64,000 bases of DNA from Acanthornis magna. Taxonomy: Eukaryota; Chordata; Aves; Passeriformes; Acanthizidae. How positions within the stretch are numbered: position 1 is the first letter of the stretch; every line of letters starts with the position of its first letter. Positions 36,736 through 49,800 of this stretch are shown piece by piece. The position numbers and the translations under genes were made by a program. Below the pieces are notes generated by a model, which had not been told where the DNA came from, ran no database searches, and worked only from the letters and a program-made list of their open reading frames with translations. The DNA is taken from contig JAWUZG010000032.1 in the NCBI GenBank assembly GCA_036785705.1, forward strand, positions 11,984,001 to 12,048,000, written 5' to 3'.

Positions 36736-39700
36736 AGTGAGCAGCACTTCAGACTACTGCACAGCCTCTGTAAGACACTGACAGCTCCAAACAGTATTTC
36801 CAAAGCTATTCTTTGATGTGGCAAATATATTCCCACACAAAGTTGTCAGAGCAGGAAGAATTATTCCATGTACACTTAAGTCTAGGAAGCTGAATTACAC
36901 TTCAAAGAAGGAAAAGTTTAGTCTGGATAGGAAGAAAAAGTCTATAGAATTTGCTCATTTCCGGATCAGAATTCTGTGATAAGGCAAAAGTTTGCGTATT
37001 GTTAGAAATGGTGTTCATAACCTGTTCAGGTTTTTATTTTTTTATCATCGTTCTTTCTGTGATTCCTACACTAGGCTTCAAAATTTCAAATAGCACTGTA
37101 CAAATGCTCAATTAAAGATGACCATTCCCCAGAAATGAATGCACAGAATTGATCGAAGTAATAGGATGGGAGTTTAAAAATATTTTTGCAATATAAGATC
37201 GGTTAAGTTACTTCCAGTTTAAAACCGGCATCCTGAGATGTACTGATGGGGCATATGGTCAGCAGGAAGGGAGAAGCTGAGAAGAAAATCTGTTGTGCAC
37301 AAATCCCATTTTCTTTCCCTTTCAGTCCAGAATAAACCCTAAATTTTCAGTATTTGATATTTTGTATTCATTTTAAAAATCACATTCTCCAACAAATTAT
37401 TTGTCCAAGTACCATTTTTTGATTTTTCGCCTGGTCACCATCTGGCCTCTTGTGTAGTCTCTTTTCCCCATGTTACCATCTGCTTTCCCTGCTTTCTGAC
37501 CTTCCTATTTCATTCCAACTACTAATTTCATTCTGCTTCTTTCTGCAATTTTCTCATCTCCTCTCTATCTCAGCTTGAAGTTGCTTTCCAGCCCACTATG
37601 GTACATTACTTTGAAATCTAAGAGTGGAGTGAAGGATTGTTGTGTTTATTAGCTACCCCTGGTAGATAACTGCAATGCAAAAGTGAGAAGCTACTTATTT
37701 TATCTTATACAATACCACCATCCGCTGGCAGTTCCTCCTTCTTTCCCTCTGCATTTCACTGATGGCTACAGCAATATACAAGCAGCTTCTGTCTTCAAAA
37801 TTTACCAGAGAATTACAACTTAGAAGGCCAAATAACTTATCTTTTATTAGGAAAAAAATAAGCAACTGGAGTGTACCTTCTTTCTACCTCCCACCAGATT
37901 GTGTTAACATGAGGGTTTATTTTGCTCCTTTTCAGACATCTTTTTAATTTCAACTTCTTCATTGCTACCTTCAGGTTCCCCCAGTGGCCCCAGCTTCTTC
38001 ACGCTGCAGTGCAATGATGGCCCTCCCTGGTGGATATGAGCTCCAGAACCCAGGCTCTGTTGTCAGCCAAGCTTGATACTCCGCTCAATGCTGATGGAAG
38101 AGGATATGCTCTGTGGGTTCCTCCCACATTAGCCCTGAGATGACAGCAGTGAGCTGGGACTCCTCACCATTCTCATCTGAGACAGCAGAGACCAGGCTCC
38201 CTCTGGGATCCAGCAGCTTTTTGCCTCACATTGATGATCTGCCAGCCAAATGGTTTGGGGAAGCCGGCTCAAGGTTCATTCTGGTGCAGAAGTTAAAACC
38301 AGCAACTTTTCTGTATAGCCTCATACCTGTGTGAGACACGCTGGCGGGCTGCGTGTCCTTATTGCCAGTGCAGGGCTGCCTCTGTGTAATGCACTTGTTA
38401 GAGGTGAGACACGGGAGTGCCTCTGTCCCTATATGGTTCACACCACAGACATCAGACTGCTTTTTACAGTTCTGGTAAGGAACAGTGCTGCCCTGTGCCA
38501 TGCAGCCACCTCCTGCAGCCACCTTCTGCAATCCCCTGAGCTTCCTTAGTTACAGACTCTGAGCTCAGCCTCACTCCAGACTCTTTCTGTGCGCCTCTCC
38601 TCCCTCCCTCTGGCCGTCTATAATATCTATCCCCTGTCGTCTGTCTTTTTGTCAACTAATCCCTTACTAATTAAACTCTGCCCGAAGGACAAGTAAACAA
38701 AAGTAGCTGAACTGACATGAAATTTGAAGGCTCTTACTCCTCTTGCTCTGTTTGTGTGCTAAATCCTCTCTCTAGTTTTATCTGCTTGTCTATTTAGATA
38801 AGAAGCTGTTGTGGAACAGGGATGCTGTGTGTGTATTGTACAAGCCCCACTTTCATAAACACTGTGGTAAGAAATAAATGCTACTATCACACTGTGTTTG
38901 AAGGTCATCAGAGGCTGCTCTTGCTGTGCCTCGAGGGTGTTAGTGGCGGCTATTTTACTGCTGTCTGTTTGAGATCAGTTTGGGATTCTGCTTCTGCAAA
39001 AAGGTGTTTTTTTTGTGAAACTGATCACATTTTCATCTGGCTGGAAGATTTTTTTTGGCTCAGATGCTTTCCCAGATGCTAGATTCCAAGAAAATATTCC
39101 AGGAGAATTTTATAGACCAGCACTTTAAAACGAACAGGTCTCTTTAACCTGTCTTCACATGTGAGGACTCAGCGTTAGCTCCAACTTACCCCCTTCAAGT
39201 AGCTTGAATAACTCGGGATGAATGCAAAAGAATGGTGTCTTTGGAAGGATGTCACTGCCCTGTGTTTCCTCCATTTACCACAGATGCCTCTGTTTTCAGT
39301 TTGAATGTGCATTTTTGAGAACTTCTGTAGCTTGTGTAGCAGTTCCAAAAGTCCATCTGTGTTGAAGCTGTAGCAGCAAACGCTCAGCAATTGCTCAGAA
39401 AAGAGAGACAAGAAAAAAAGAAAGCTGCCACGTGGTGCAAAGCTCCATATTAACTTTTAAAGCAGTGACTTATATATCTAATTTAAAACAAGCATGGTCA
39501 TCCTTATTTAATGCACAGAACACATGAAATCCCAGGTTAGCATCTCACACAGGGAGAACGTGCAGGATTTTAGCAGCTGTCTTGTCTTGCCCTACAGCCT
39601 CCACATGGGTAAGTATAGTCATGACATTTGAGGAAGTTCCTGCTTTCTTGGGACCTAAGCTTTCTCTGAAAATTATTTGGGGACTCTCCATGAGGCCTGT

Positions 39701-42700
39701 ATGCTCAAATACCTTGAGGTTTTCATCAGTCAAATGGTCTTGCTTTGTAGGAATTCTGTTGATAGGATGTTGGTTTTACCCTAGGAAATTGATAAGCATA
39801 TGATTGTCTAGACTTACAAGAACGAGGTGAAAGCAACATTCTGTCTTACCTCAAATTCATATTGCTGCCTTTCTTCTTTCCATATATTTCCCCCCATTTT
39901 CTCATTTTCATACATGAAAATCATGTCTGTGTATCTTAGTGTTAAAGTTGGCTCTCTGTTCTTGGCTGGAAAGAATTAACTGTTTGGGAAATCCAATACC
40001 TTCTTAGGAACAATCCAAGAGAATACTTCACTAAGCTAAAATTCCTGAACTGGCATTTTTGTGTCTTAGTAGTAATGCAATCTAAACAGCTGATTTTAAA
40101 ACAGAACAGTAATTTAACAACTATTATTTAGCAAATATTTTTGGTGTGTACTAAGGGCTTTTGTGAATGTGCTTGGGGGATGTCTGTGGTTGATCTGAAT
40201 TCTAGGTCAGCATTTCAGGTTAGATATATGGGGCAGGGTGCAATACAAATTGTTGGTATTCAGACTTTCTATCTGACAAAAGGGTCATTTTCCCACACTG
40301 GTGTTTTCAGGACTATAGTTTCAGGATTTGCCCTGTCTGGATAAGGATTCAGACATTTGTTGCACTACCCCTGCAACGCAGAAGTAGGACATAGTTTGTG
40401 CCAGAGAAAGGATTTAAGGGTGAGATGCTCGCTTTCACAGAAAGTCTAACACTGTTAGTATTTGAAGACATCAGTGGCCACTTTTGAGAAAATTTACATT
40501 TTTTAAAAAACTCTGTGCTATAAAGCATAACTTATCTGTCAATAAAATTTCCAAACAAGTTGGGACTCATGAAGGTCAGAAAAGAGAAGTTAATTTACGT
40601 AGATTAAAAGAATGAGTTCTTGGTGGTATGGAAATTATTATTGAAAAACCTCACTCTGATTAGCAAAAATCTCTTATGATGCCCAAGTTTTCATCCAGAA
40701 GAGTAATATAAAAGCAAGTTTAAAAAACCCAACAAACCTATGAAATAGAGGATGGAATGCAGATATTATGATGAAATAAAATGGATCATAAGGAAGAAGT
40801 AGAGGTAGAAGAAATAGGAGGTCCAGTATTAACAAACACTTAATATCAACAATGAGAAAAGTAAAAATGATAGAAAGCAGAGGAATATAATATTATATAT
40901 AAACACTCAGGAAGCAGACATAGTTTTTACCTAAAATAGCCTAGAATTTACAAAACCAGACAAGAGGATGGGAGACATGGACTGAGTTCCAATCTTACAT
41001 ATACTTTACAAATCCATGAATAGGACCACTGTCAATATTCCTACATCAGTTATGAAAAGGAGCTAGTGTACTCCGTGTTCTTCTATAATGTAATTCTTTG
41101 AATCTAGAAACTGGTTTCTGTTCTGCTACAATATGACAGTCTGATCAAATTCTTATCATATGTAATACCCTCTTATCAGTATTCAATTTTCTAATGCAGT
41201 AACAAAGTCTTATCACACATATGACAAGATTCCTGATAATGAAGGTAAAATAGATTAAGAAACATGGTAAAAAATTTCAAATACATTCTCCCAGCAAGAC
41301 TTTTGATATTGATTTCCTGATGTACCTTGGAAACAGTGCTTACTCAGCAAATTTCACTGCAAAACAAATAAATAAGCAAAACCAGTGAATAAAAACATTT
41401 CACTACTGAATTTGTAGACATGGTTTTGGAGTCGTGTGTGCTTCATGCCTCATGGGAACAGATAAAAATGGAATTAAAAAAAATGGATAAAAATGGAATT
41501 TACTGGGAGGAAGAATGCTGATTGCATATACCTAGACCTAGGTATAACTGATTTATCTGGCAGAAAAAACAGTTTTATGTAAGACAAAGTATTGGCTATC
41601 ACCATGAGTATGATTGAGAAGCATGAAACAAAGTTACAGAGCTCCTTATACAATATTATAGAGCCTACCAAAAGGTACAAAAATGTTTCTGTAATGCATC
41701 ATCATTACTTCAAAATTGGGTCTTTATTCACAATGGAGGAGAAATGTTTTCAAATTATATTTTGCTTTTCTGGGGGAAAGCAGTTAATGACATATAAATT
41801 GAAATTGTTATGAATTATGTTACACACTTAATTTTATTGTATTCATTAATTACATTACTTTCCACAAAGAACAGTGTGCTGTAGAATAGTTGTCAGTTTA
41901 AGTGGTTTGTAAAAGTAACTGAAAAGTCCACATGGGTCTTAATAATTTTCTTCTACAGAGCTCAGATATGAGTGCACACAGCTCTTCTGGAAACTTGGAG
42001 ATTGAAGACATGGCTTCTGCTGAATGGGAAGAAAGCTTCTCCTTCCAGAAAATTGCAGAGATCCAGCAACAGCAGATAAGTATCTTATATTTGCATTACT
42101 GAGTCTTCTTGTAACCATCTTAGTAAACTGGATTTGTGCTTTTTTAGTGAAAGTCATTGCCTTTCAGCTCTTAAATTAGCTTTATTCTAATTCCCATTAA
42201 CACACAACAGATGGAGAGCTATAAGCTGAAGGGTCCTGTAACTAAGTCTGCCAAGTGTACTTATGTACAAAGGATTTGATTCCAACATTATTTTTGGCTT
42301 GATTTCTACAAAATGGTATATAATTGACTTAAAGTACATGATCAGTTTCATGAAATCTACTGATTCAACTTTTGAGCAGAGTGTAGCTTACCTGCATGTA
42401 TTTGTCTGACTAAAGCATTATGTTGGTTTTCCACCGCAACATAATACTTAATTGTTTAGATTGTCAGCTATGATTTACAGAGGTAGAAATCTTAGAATGA
42501 TAAATAAGTGGCAAAGACATGGTATAAACAGAATATCAAGATGAACTAGTTATTTGTTTTGGATTCTAGATTTGTATTTGTTCTGCATTGTGACTGGATT
42601 GTAAAAGTAGGTTGTAGTTTCAGAGACATCATTTTTTTACGCAAGCATTCAAATGCATCTGATCTTTACAAAAGTTGGTGCAAATTTAGGATGGGAATGT

Positions 42701-45529
42701 GTCATGACACTTACTGATGATAATCTCACAAGCTCTTTTATAATATATAGTTTACTTATGCCATATTATACAGAATATAAAAATAGTGAAAAGAGCAGCA
42801 AGTAAAAGGTTCACTAATTTTTTTTTGTTGAAGTGCTTGTTAAGGGTGAGGAAACTGACACAGTCCTACACGTGTGAGTAATACATAAAACAATAGAAGT
42901 GAAATAATAAGAATACACATATTTGTTAATTTGCAGAGATTAGTTTCCCATCAAAATGCCATCATTTCTTTCAGTGCTATGGGAAAGCAATTAGAATTAT
43001 TTCTACAGTTGTTGCTTTTGTTACATTTAAACAGATTTCTTTATAGAGAAAAACGTCTAATATCAGGGAATTCTGGTGCTTCTGAATGTAATTCCACTTC
43101 ATAATATAAAAAAAATTTGTGAAATTCAAATGACAGCTACTGAAGCATTAGGAAATATAAAACGTTGTACAGCACACATTCAGTTTGCTGCCTGATATGG
43201 CAGAAAAGCACCTTTTCTCCCCTGTTTTTGTGAGGCTAATTTCATGTCTACAAATGCAGAATGGATATTTTGATACTGATGGTCAGTCCTGAAAATTCAC
43301 ATTTGTTGACTGCACTACAAAAATGCATTTCTTCTGTTGATCCAACTAATAATATCAGTTCTTCTGATATAATGCAAATGGGCCTGTTCTACTTGAATTG
43401 TGCAGTCAGTACTCCTGTTGAAATTACTTATAGTCTCAAGGGAATCAGTGTGTAGTTTTTTAAACCTGAGTTTGTATTTTAAGATTTTTTTGTTACATTT
43501 TTAAAGTTTAGCTAATTTGCAGTTAAATTTGTGGGGGGATTGGTTATGAAATGGCCTAATCTGGAATTCTGATCTAATGAGAAACCACAGCTTATGAGAA
43601 AATCAACAGGCTTTTATCCCCACAGAATCTACTTACAAGAAAACCAGAGGGTTTTTATCCCTGCAGAAATTATTTCATTATTCTGGAGACTGCATATTGC
43701 ATAAGGAGGACGAATAGAAAGCAAATGCCAGAGCTGTACAAAGGCACAGACTCATGTGCAGAGGGAAAGTACAAGTGTGCTTATGGCACATGAACGAGTC
43801 AATAGGATCTTTAATTGTCATTGGTAAAGCTATTAGTTTAAACAGAGCAGTCTGAAAGAGCTGACTTAAAGGACAGCATCTTGTCCTACTGAATAGAAAG
43901 AATGATGCATTTTAACTGGGATTAGCTAGCTGATATTTCTGGATAGGTAAACACCTGGATTACATCTTCAAAATGGTAAACAACAGGCCTTCTTAAAGAG
44001 GAGACCTGTTAACAAGATAGTATCAAGCATTAATACAACTAGCAGACTTCCCAGAACTGACCTAGTTCAGCTTTATGTTGTTTACCAGGGACTACACCTC
44101 GTACGGAATCCTACAAAGTGCACAGGGACATCTAATGACCGAATCAGAGACTGCAACTAAACACACAGGCCACCAGAGCACACAAGAAGTAAGAAGTGTA
44201 CATAGGAGAGGCTGGGGTGGGTGCAGGCAAAGCAGGTGTTCCAGCAAATTACCTCACATGCATTCAAATGTTGCCTTATATAATACAAAAAAAATTTGTT
44301 ATCTGAATAGGAATGCTGAATGAGGCTGTAATTGAAACAATCTTGACCGATGCAACATTAAAGCTAATTGAAACAACCTAAAGCCAACCAGGTCCCATCC
44401 CCTGTATTTTTGCAGCTGTACAGTATGTAGTTTTAAAATGACAAGATGTATCTATATGAAAAAAATCAGAGTACTGCTTATACAGGAAAATCATCTCAGC
44501 AATCTACTTAAGGCATAAAGCTTTGGGGAAGTGTAATTAGACTAGTATTCTGGGAATTTAGAAAGCTGGATTGAATTTTGAGTTCATCTACAGACAACTG
44601 TGTGACCTTCAGCAAAGTCCTTGGGTCAGATTGCCAAGGCTGCAGTGAGGGGGAGTTAGAGGCTTAAAAGCCTTTGATGATCTGGAGCTTTGTTGATCAG
44701 TCTCACTCATTTCCATAAAACTTTCCCCTCTCAAGGCAGTATTGGGAGGATGAACATATTAAAACAGTGTGCTTTTATGGTAGTTAGAGAAGTACCACAG
44801 ACATTTGAAAATTGGAAGACTGTTCTTGTGCATAGATGGTGACAGCACCTCTATTTTCAAAAACTTGATGCAGGTGCTGGGTTGAATCATAATGGTATAG
44901 ATTTTCTTTCTTGCAAGGGAGAAGTAGCTTTCTTGTGTTTCTTTTTTTCTTTTTAGGTATTGGATGAGACAACTTCAAGTCTGGGTTAATTATGTGAATA
45001 AAAACACTGACATTGGAACTTTTAGCTGGTCAGTTCTGTTCTTCATCAGTAGATGACTCCTCAGTGTGAATTGCTATAACAAATTTCACGGTACTCTGAT
45101 ATTATTAAAACTGATTTTCATTACCTGCTTAACTTAAATATTTTTCTAGGATTTATAAAACTCCTACTTTCCACAAAAATAATAATAAAAAGGAATCCAT
45201 GACAGATTTTTTCTGTATTGGAAGTGTCAGTGGGCTCTGGGGATACCTTCTCTTTAGTGTATAGGCCTCTCTGTTTCTTTTTAGTCATTGATGTAATGTT
45301 TCTCCATACAATTTCTTTTTCTCTCAATAAGATCTATTTGAAAATTTCTCTCCTGAGGAATGAAAACAAATTCCTGCCTTTGAACAATCTCTCTGTATCT
45401 TTCTCTTATAAAGTGGATTTTCAGGAATCATCTTTATCATCTTTTCAGCAGTTCCTGAAGCATAATTGATAACTTACTTGTAGAAAAGATAAGGACTGTT
45501 TTATGTTTGTTTACATATGACTAGAGCAG
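36736..45529. other. Intergenic DNA, middle block
   Basis: About 8.8 kb without a recognised gene. It contains a GC-richer patch at about 38000-38560 with short overlapping frames on both strands, an exon-like segment at 41959-42075 and a diverged 41-bp tandem repeat at 43591-43672. The rest is AT-rich unique sequence. Confidence 0.75.
43591..43672. repeat. Diverged 41-bp tandem repeat (two units)
   Basis: Units start CTTATGAGAAAATC (43591) and CTTACAAGAAAACC (43632). They match at about 30 of 41 positions by eye, sharing TTTTATCCC..CAGAA. An old local duplication is the simplest reading. Confidence 0.7.
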
Positions 45530-45534
45530 GAATC
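45530..45534 (+). repeat. Target-site duplication, left copy
   Basis: GAATC lies immediately before the LTR's TG terminus and is repeated immediately after its CA terminus. The next base on the right (T) equals the first base of the LTR, so a six-base duplication cannot be fully excluded. Confidence 0.85.
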
Positions 45535-46878
45535 TGTTGAGGTTTGACCCTGGCTAAATGCCAGGCACCCACGATGTCTTCTCTCTATGCCCTCTCCTGC
45601 GGCAGCTGTGCAGAGGAGAAAAACTAACACAAACACACTGCACTCATGAGTTGAGATAAGCTGCTGATGACAGGAGGTACAGACAGGCAAGGCAGGCCTG
45701 GAAACTTAGAGTTGCAAAGTGATTTATTAACCTAACGGAGATGGAGGATAAATCAGAGGTAAAAATAAGCTCTTAAGACACCATTTCTCAGCTCACCCCC
45801 CTCCCTCCTTCCAAGCAACAGCTCCGGGGTAGGGGCAGGGTATGCTTTTATTTTCTTAGTCAGTCCATCACCACAATTCTTCTGCTGCAAACACTGTTTC
45901 TATACTCACCCCCCTCTCTCCTTCCAACTAACAGCTCCGGGGCAGGGACAAGGTATGGGGTTTTTCACTTAGTCCATCACCACAATTCTTCTGCTACAAT
46001 CGCTGTTTCTCTAACTCACCCCCCTCCCTATTAAGACACCACTTCTCAGCTCACCCCCTCCCTCCTTCCTTCCAAGCAACAGCTCCAGGGTGGGGGCAGG
46101 GTATGAGGGTTTTCTTTGGTCAGGGTCAGTCCATCAGGGAGAAAAGTCCATGGGGGTTCCTCCCATGAGAGATAGTCCTCTGCCAACTTCTTTGGAGTGG
46201 GTCCAATCTCACGAGCAGCAACCCGCCCGAATTTGCTGCAGCACGAGATTTTTTGTCTGTAGGATGCAGACTTCTGAGCCGAGGCCGAGCCGAGGCCAGG
46301 CTGTTTGCATCCCGGGAGCAAGGCCTTTCTCTCTCCTGCAAGGCCTTTGCAACTCTCAGTCTCTGGGACTCACTGGATCACAGCTTCCTGCAGGCATCCA
46401 CCTGCTCCTCTGGCGTGGGCACCTCCCCACAGGCTGTGGGGGGTTCTCTGCACCCCCTGGACTCCATGGGCTGCAGAGAAACCGCCTGCTCCCCCCATGG
46501 TCTTCACCACAGCCGGCAGAGGGTTTTCAGCTCCGGTGCCTGGAGCATCTCCTTCCCTACCTTCTCCATTGACCTTGGTGCCTCCATGTTGTTTTCCCTC
46601 ACATATTTTTACCTCCTCCTCCTCTTCTGGCTAAAAAGAAGTGCATGCTCACATTGTTTTGATTTCTTCTTAAATATGTTTTCACAGAGGCGTAACTAAC
46701 ATCTCTAATTAGCCCAGGTTTGGCCAGCAGCATGTCCATCATCTTTAGAGCCATCAGAGACTGGCTCTGCTGGACATGGTGGAGAAATTTCCAGAATCTG
46801 TACTCAGGACATGCAGGAGCCATCTTTGTACCCCACCCTACTCACTTGGCAAAAACTGGGCCAAGCAAAACCACCACA
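45535..46878 (-). mobile_element. Solo LTR of an avian endogenous retrovirus
   Basis: This 1,344-bp element lies antisense to the numbering. Its plus-strand ends are TGTTGAGG and CCACCACA, so it has the TG..CA termini of an LTR, and it is flanked by the direct repeat GAATC (45530-45534 and 46879-46883). The interior has the composition of a known bird LTR type: C-rich repeats, TCCATGG/CTGCAG-rich segments, and GGTGCCTGGAGCATCTCC followed by ACATATTTTTACCTCC and TTCACAGAGGCG. An AATAAA on the minus strand (45723-45728) fits an LTR poly(A) signal. No gag, pol or env sequence adjoins it, so the provirus was lost by LTR-LTR recombination. The five-base target duplication suits the ERVL group, but the class is not proven. 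Confidence 0.88.
45773..46110. repeat. Tandem subrepeats inside the LTR (about 110 bp)
   Basis: Blocks starting CTCACCCCCCTC occur at 45792, 45905 and 46015, with another at 46050. CCATCACCACAATTCTTCTG occurs twice about 110 bp apart, and TTAAGACACCA(T/C)TTCTCAG occurs at 45773 and 46031. The array probably expanded within the LTR, because each unit keeps the AACAGCTCC(G/A)GGG core. Confidence 0.85.
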
Positions 46879-46883
46879 GAATC
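46879..46883 (+). repeat. Target-site duplication, right copy
   Basis: GAATC lies immediately after the LTR's CA terminus and is identical to the left copy. The pair fixes the insertion boundaries. Confidence 0.85.
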
Positions 46884-49800
46884 TTATTTTTGGATTCAAA
46901 GATAATGCTTGAATTTATCTGCACTGATCCAGTTTGTGCTTATTTTAAAAAAAAAATTCATCCCTTTAAAATTATTAGAACCTTGCAAACACAAAACTGT
47001 AGATACAGGCAGCAGAAATGGTATGGAAATGTATTTATGCCCTGGATCACAACTATCAGTTTGTCTACATTGCTGATTTTTAAAAGACGAGAAAGAATTT
47101 TAAAAAATTTCCTGTTTTGGGCTTTTCCCAGCAAAATAATCTTATGCAATGGTGATTTTTGAGGCTTAATTTATAGATGCCCGTATCTTGACACTCCTAC
47201 TTGGAGGGTGATATAATAGGTGCAGAGCGTTGCTATTACAGTGGGCATTGACAATGGATCAAGCTAAATATTTTTCTTGATTTGTCTATCTCTTATCACT
47301 GTAGCCAATGGCAAATATTCAGGGGAAAAGTAGAAAAACAAAGTACCTAGCAGTTCTAGTAGTAAGTGCTTGCAGAATTTTCGGAACCTCCTAAATTATA
47401 TTTATGGCCTTCCGCTTTTATTTTTTTAAACAAATATCCAAGGCAACCTTCACACTTAAGCAAAGGATTCAGATTGACAGATTTGGCACAGTGCCTTTGC
47501 TAAACCTGTGAGCTCCTGAATCACCAGTTGAAGGCTAGCAGATAGTTAGTTCTGTCTCATTTCAGGCCTGAGACCTCAACCGTGGTGTGGCAGAAGCATT
47601 CTGGAGACTGTGTGAAGCTTTGCTGGGGTAAAATATGTTCAGTAGATTTCATTGATACTGTTGCTGCTATTTTAAAATGAATCTCCTTGAGTCTGATTAC
47701 CCTGGAGAACTTCAAGGTCTTAGCTGAGGCCTGGCTTTCAAGGGAGCACTACCAGTGCCATCTCTCTTCCACTAGTTACCTTGTACTTCAGTTTGTGGGT
47801 TAATTACCTCTCTTGAAAATATCTGGGAAATAAATGCCTCAGTTCCATCTGTTTTTGTGGGGATTAGTGTTGATTTAATTAAATTTGTTTGCATTTCTAG
47901 TGTTTCACAGGCCACATCCTGAGGGGAATTAAGACTTTGCTGCACTCTGGCTTCACTTGAGTCTCTCACAGAGATGTAACACACTGGAGCTCCATTTCTT
48001 CTGAATCATGTCCATCCCTATAGAATTACTGAGTTTACAGTCCACTGTAGCAGGGGAGTAGATCTAGAAGCACTAAGGCTTTAAAGAACTGCTTAGACAC
48101 TGGTCCAACTGGGTTGCTTTGTTCCTGTCCAGGAAGGATTTAGTCTGAGCTATTGGAATGTTTAAGGAATAATATGGTTTGGAAGTAATTTATCTGAGTA
48201 TGTTGTGGCAAACCTCTCACCTCTTAGAGCTATAAAAAGTCTGCATTATTTTCTCGTAATCAGAGTTTCTCAATAATGTATACACAGGTTATATAAATAC
48301 ATTAGCTACAATTTTCACGCCATTGAAGGAAAATTCATTATGCAAATGTTTCTATTATACCATGGGTAGATGTGATTTCAATAATTTTTTGAGATTGTTT
48401 CAAGCCCTTGAAAAATTATTGGCTTCAGGCTGTTTATTTTCTTGCATTATACATTTCTTAGTCATTAAAGGTAAGTAGAAACATTTCCACATTCTGGAAA
48501 AACTGAGAGCTGGGTGAGGTACTTAGCCACATTTGGTGCCTTCAGAATTGCATTAAAAAAACATCTTTTTGATAATTTTACAACAAAGGTTCTATGAATA
48601 AAGTTTCTTTATGCAGTTGTATATGGAAAGTGTAGTTTTTGTTAACGTAGTCACCTTGTTTAACCAAGAAAGTAAATTCTAACTCGCTATGATAAGTAAA
48701 AGAAACACAATTGGAATTTCCCTTTAATTTGGAAGGTAATATTATGTTGAGGGTTTCATGTGAGATCTCTATGTGATGGAAGAAGAAATTTGTCAACTCT
48801 AGTTCATGTTTCTCTTCTGTCTTTTTTTCCCTCATTTTCTTTTCAGAGGCAAAGCTTTTAAATCCTCAGATATGTACCTGAGCACTGCAGTAGCACTGTT
48901 TAGCATTTCTTATGTTTGGGTGTTGTGAAAGACTGAGGTGATGAGACATTTCTATTTCTCTATGCTGCAGCGAGGACTACTGCCATGAGATTCCAGATTG
49001 GTTTAGGTGAAGGTTTGGAAATTATTGTCCTTTTTCTGAATTTAAGTTCACGAAATAAAAGGAAGGGGCATAGAAATTGTGATGTATAAATGTAATAAAA
49101 TTTTAGCAGTATGCAATTGCCTCAGAAGAATAAATCGTTTAACCTGATGGTTACTTATTTTGTGCCATGTTTGAACCTGATTGCAGGTTTGCAGTTTTGG
49201 ATGGCATACAAATTATCTTTAAACACCCAGAGACACACCTTAGCACTTAATAGGTAAGCTGGGAAAATGAATGATAGGCTGTAGAACTAAAAGCTGCTGC
49301 CCAGTGTTTTTTCAGGCATATGAGGTCTGTTTCTGAATGCTGACTCACACCTCTTAAAATTTACTTTAAATAACTTGTGACTTTTCAATCTAAGTTTAAA
49401 AAATGTGAGAAGCTATTTCTCAGAAGTGTAACAAGCAGAGGTCAGATCAATGTAAAACACTCCTTTGCTGGAATTTTATTAATGTCAGCATCAGGCCAGT
49501 TCTGCTGCATTCTTTTTCCTAGTAAGCTCTTAAATTCACCTGAGTTTTTTAATTCCCTCATCAGGTGATGTTTTATTTTTCACAAGGTTCCTGCCACTCT
49601 GCAATGCTAAAAGATATAAGACATAGGGAAAATATTGGAAAAAAATGTTCAACATGACCCAGCATTTAAAAATACCGTGTATCTTTCCAATACTTCTTTT
49701 TTACCGGCTTTAATTTACTCATTTATTGAGTTACTGTTTTAATGAGTTTTCTGTAATTAATGTTAATTATTGAATCCTGACAACTTAATATTATATAGGA

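Noticed and set aside
38000..38660. GC-richer patch with 70-100 codon frames on both strands
   Set aside because: Protein-like in no single frame, with no recognisable domain or repeat family.
46090..46905. Several overlapping frames of 60-160 codons in both directions
   Set aside because: They fall entirely or mostly inside the C-rich solo LTR, where stop codons are rare. They resemble no retroviral protein, and LTRs are non-coding.
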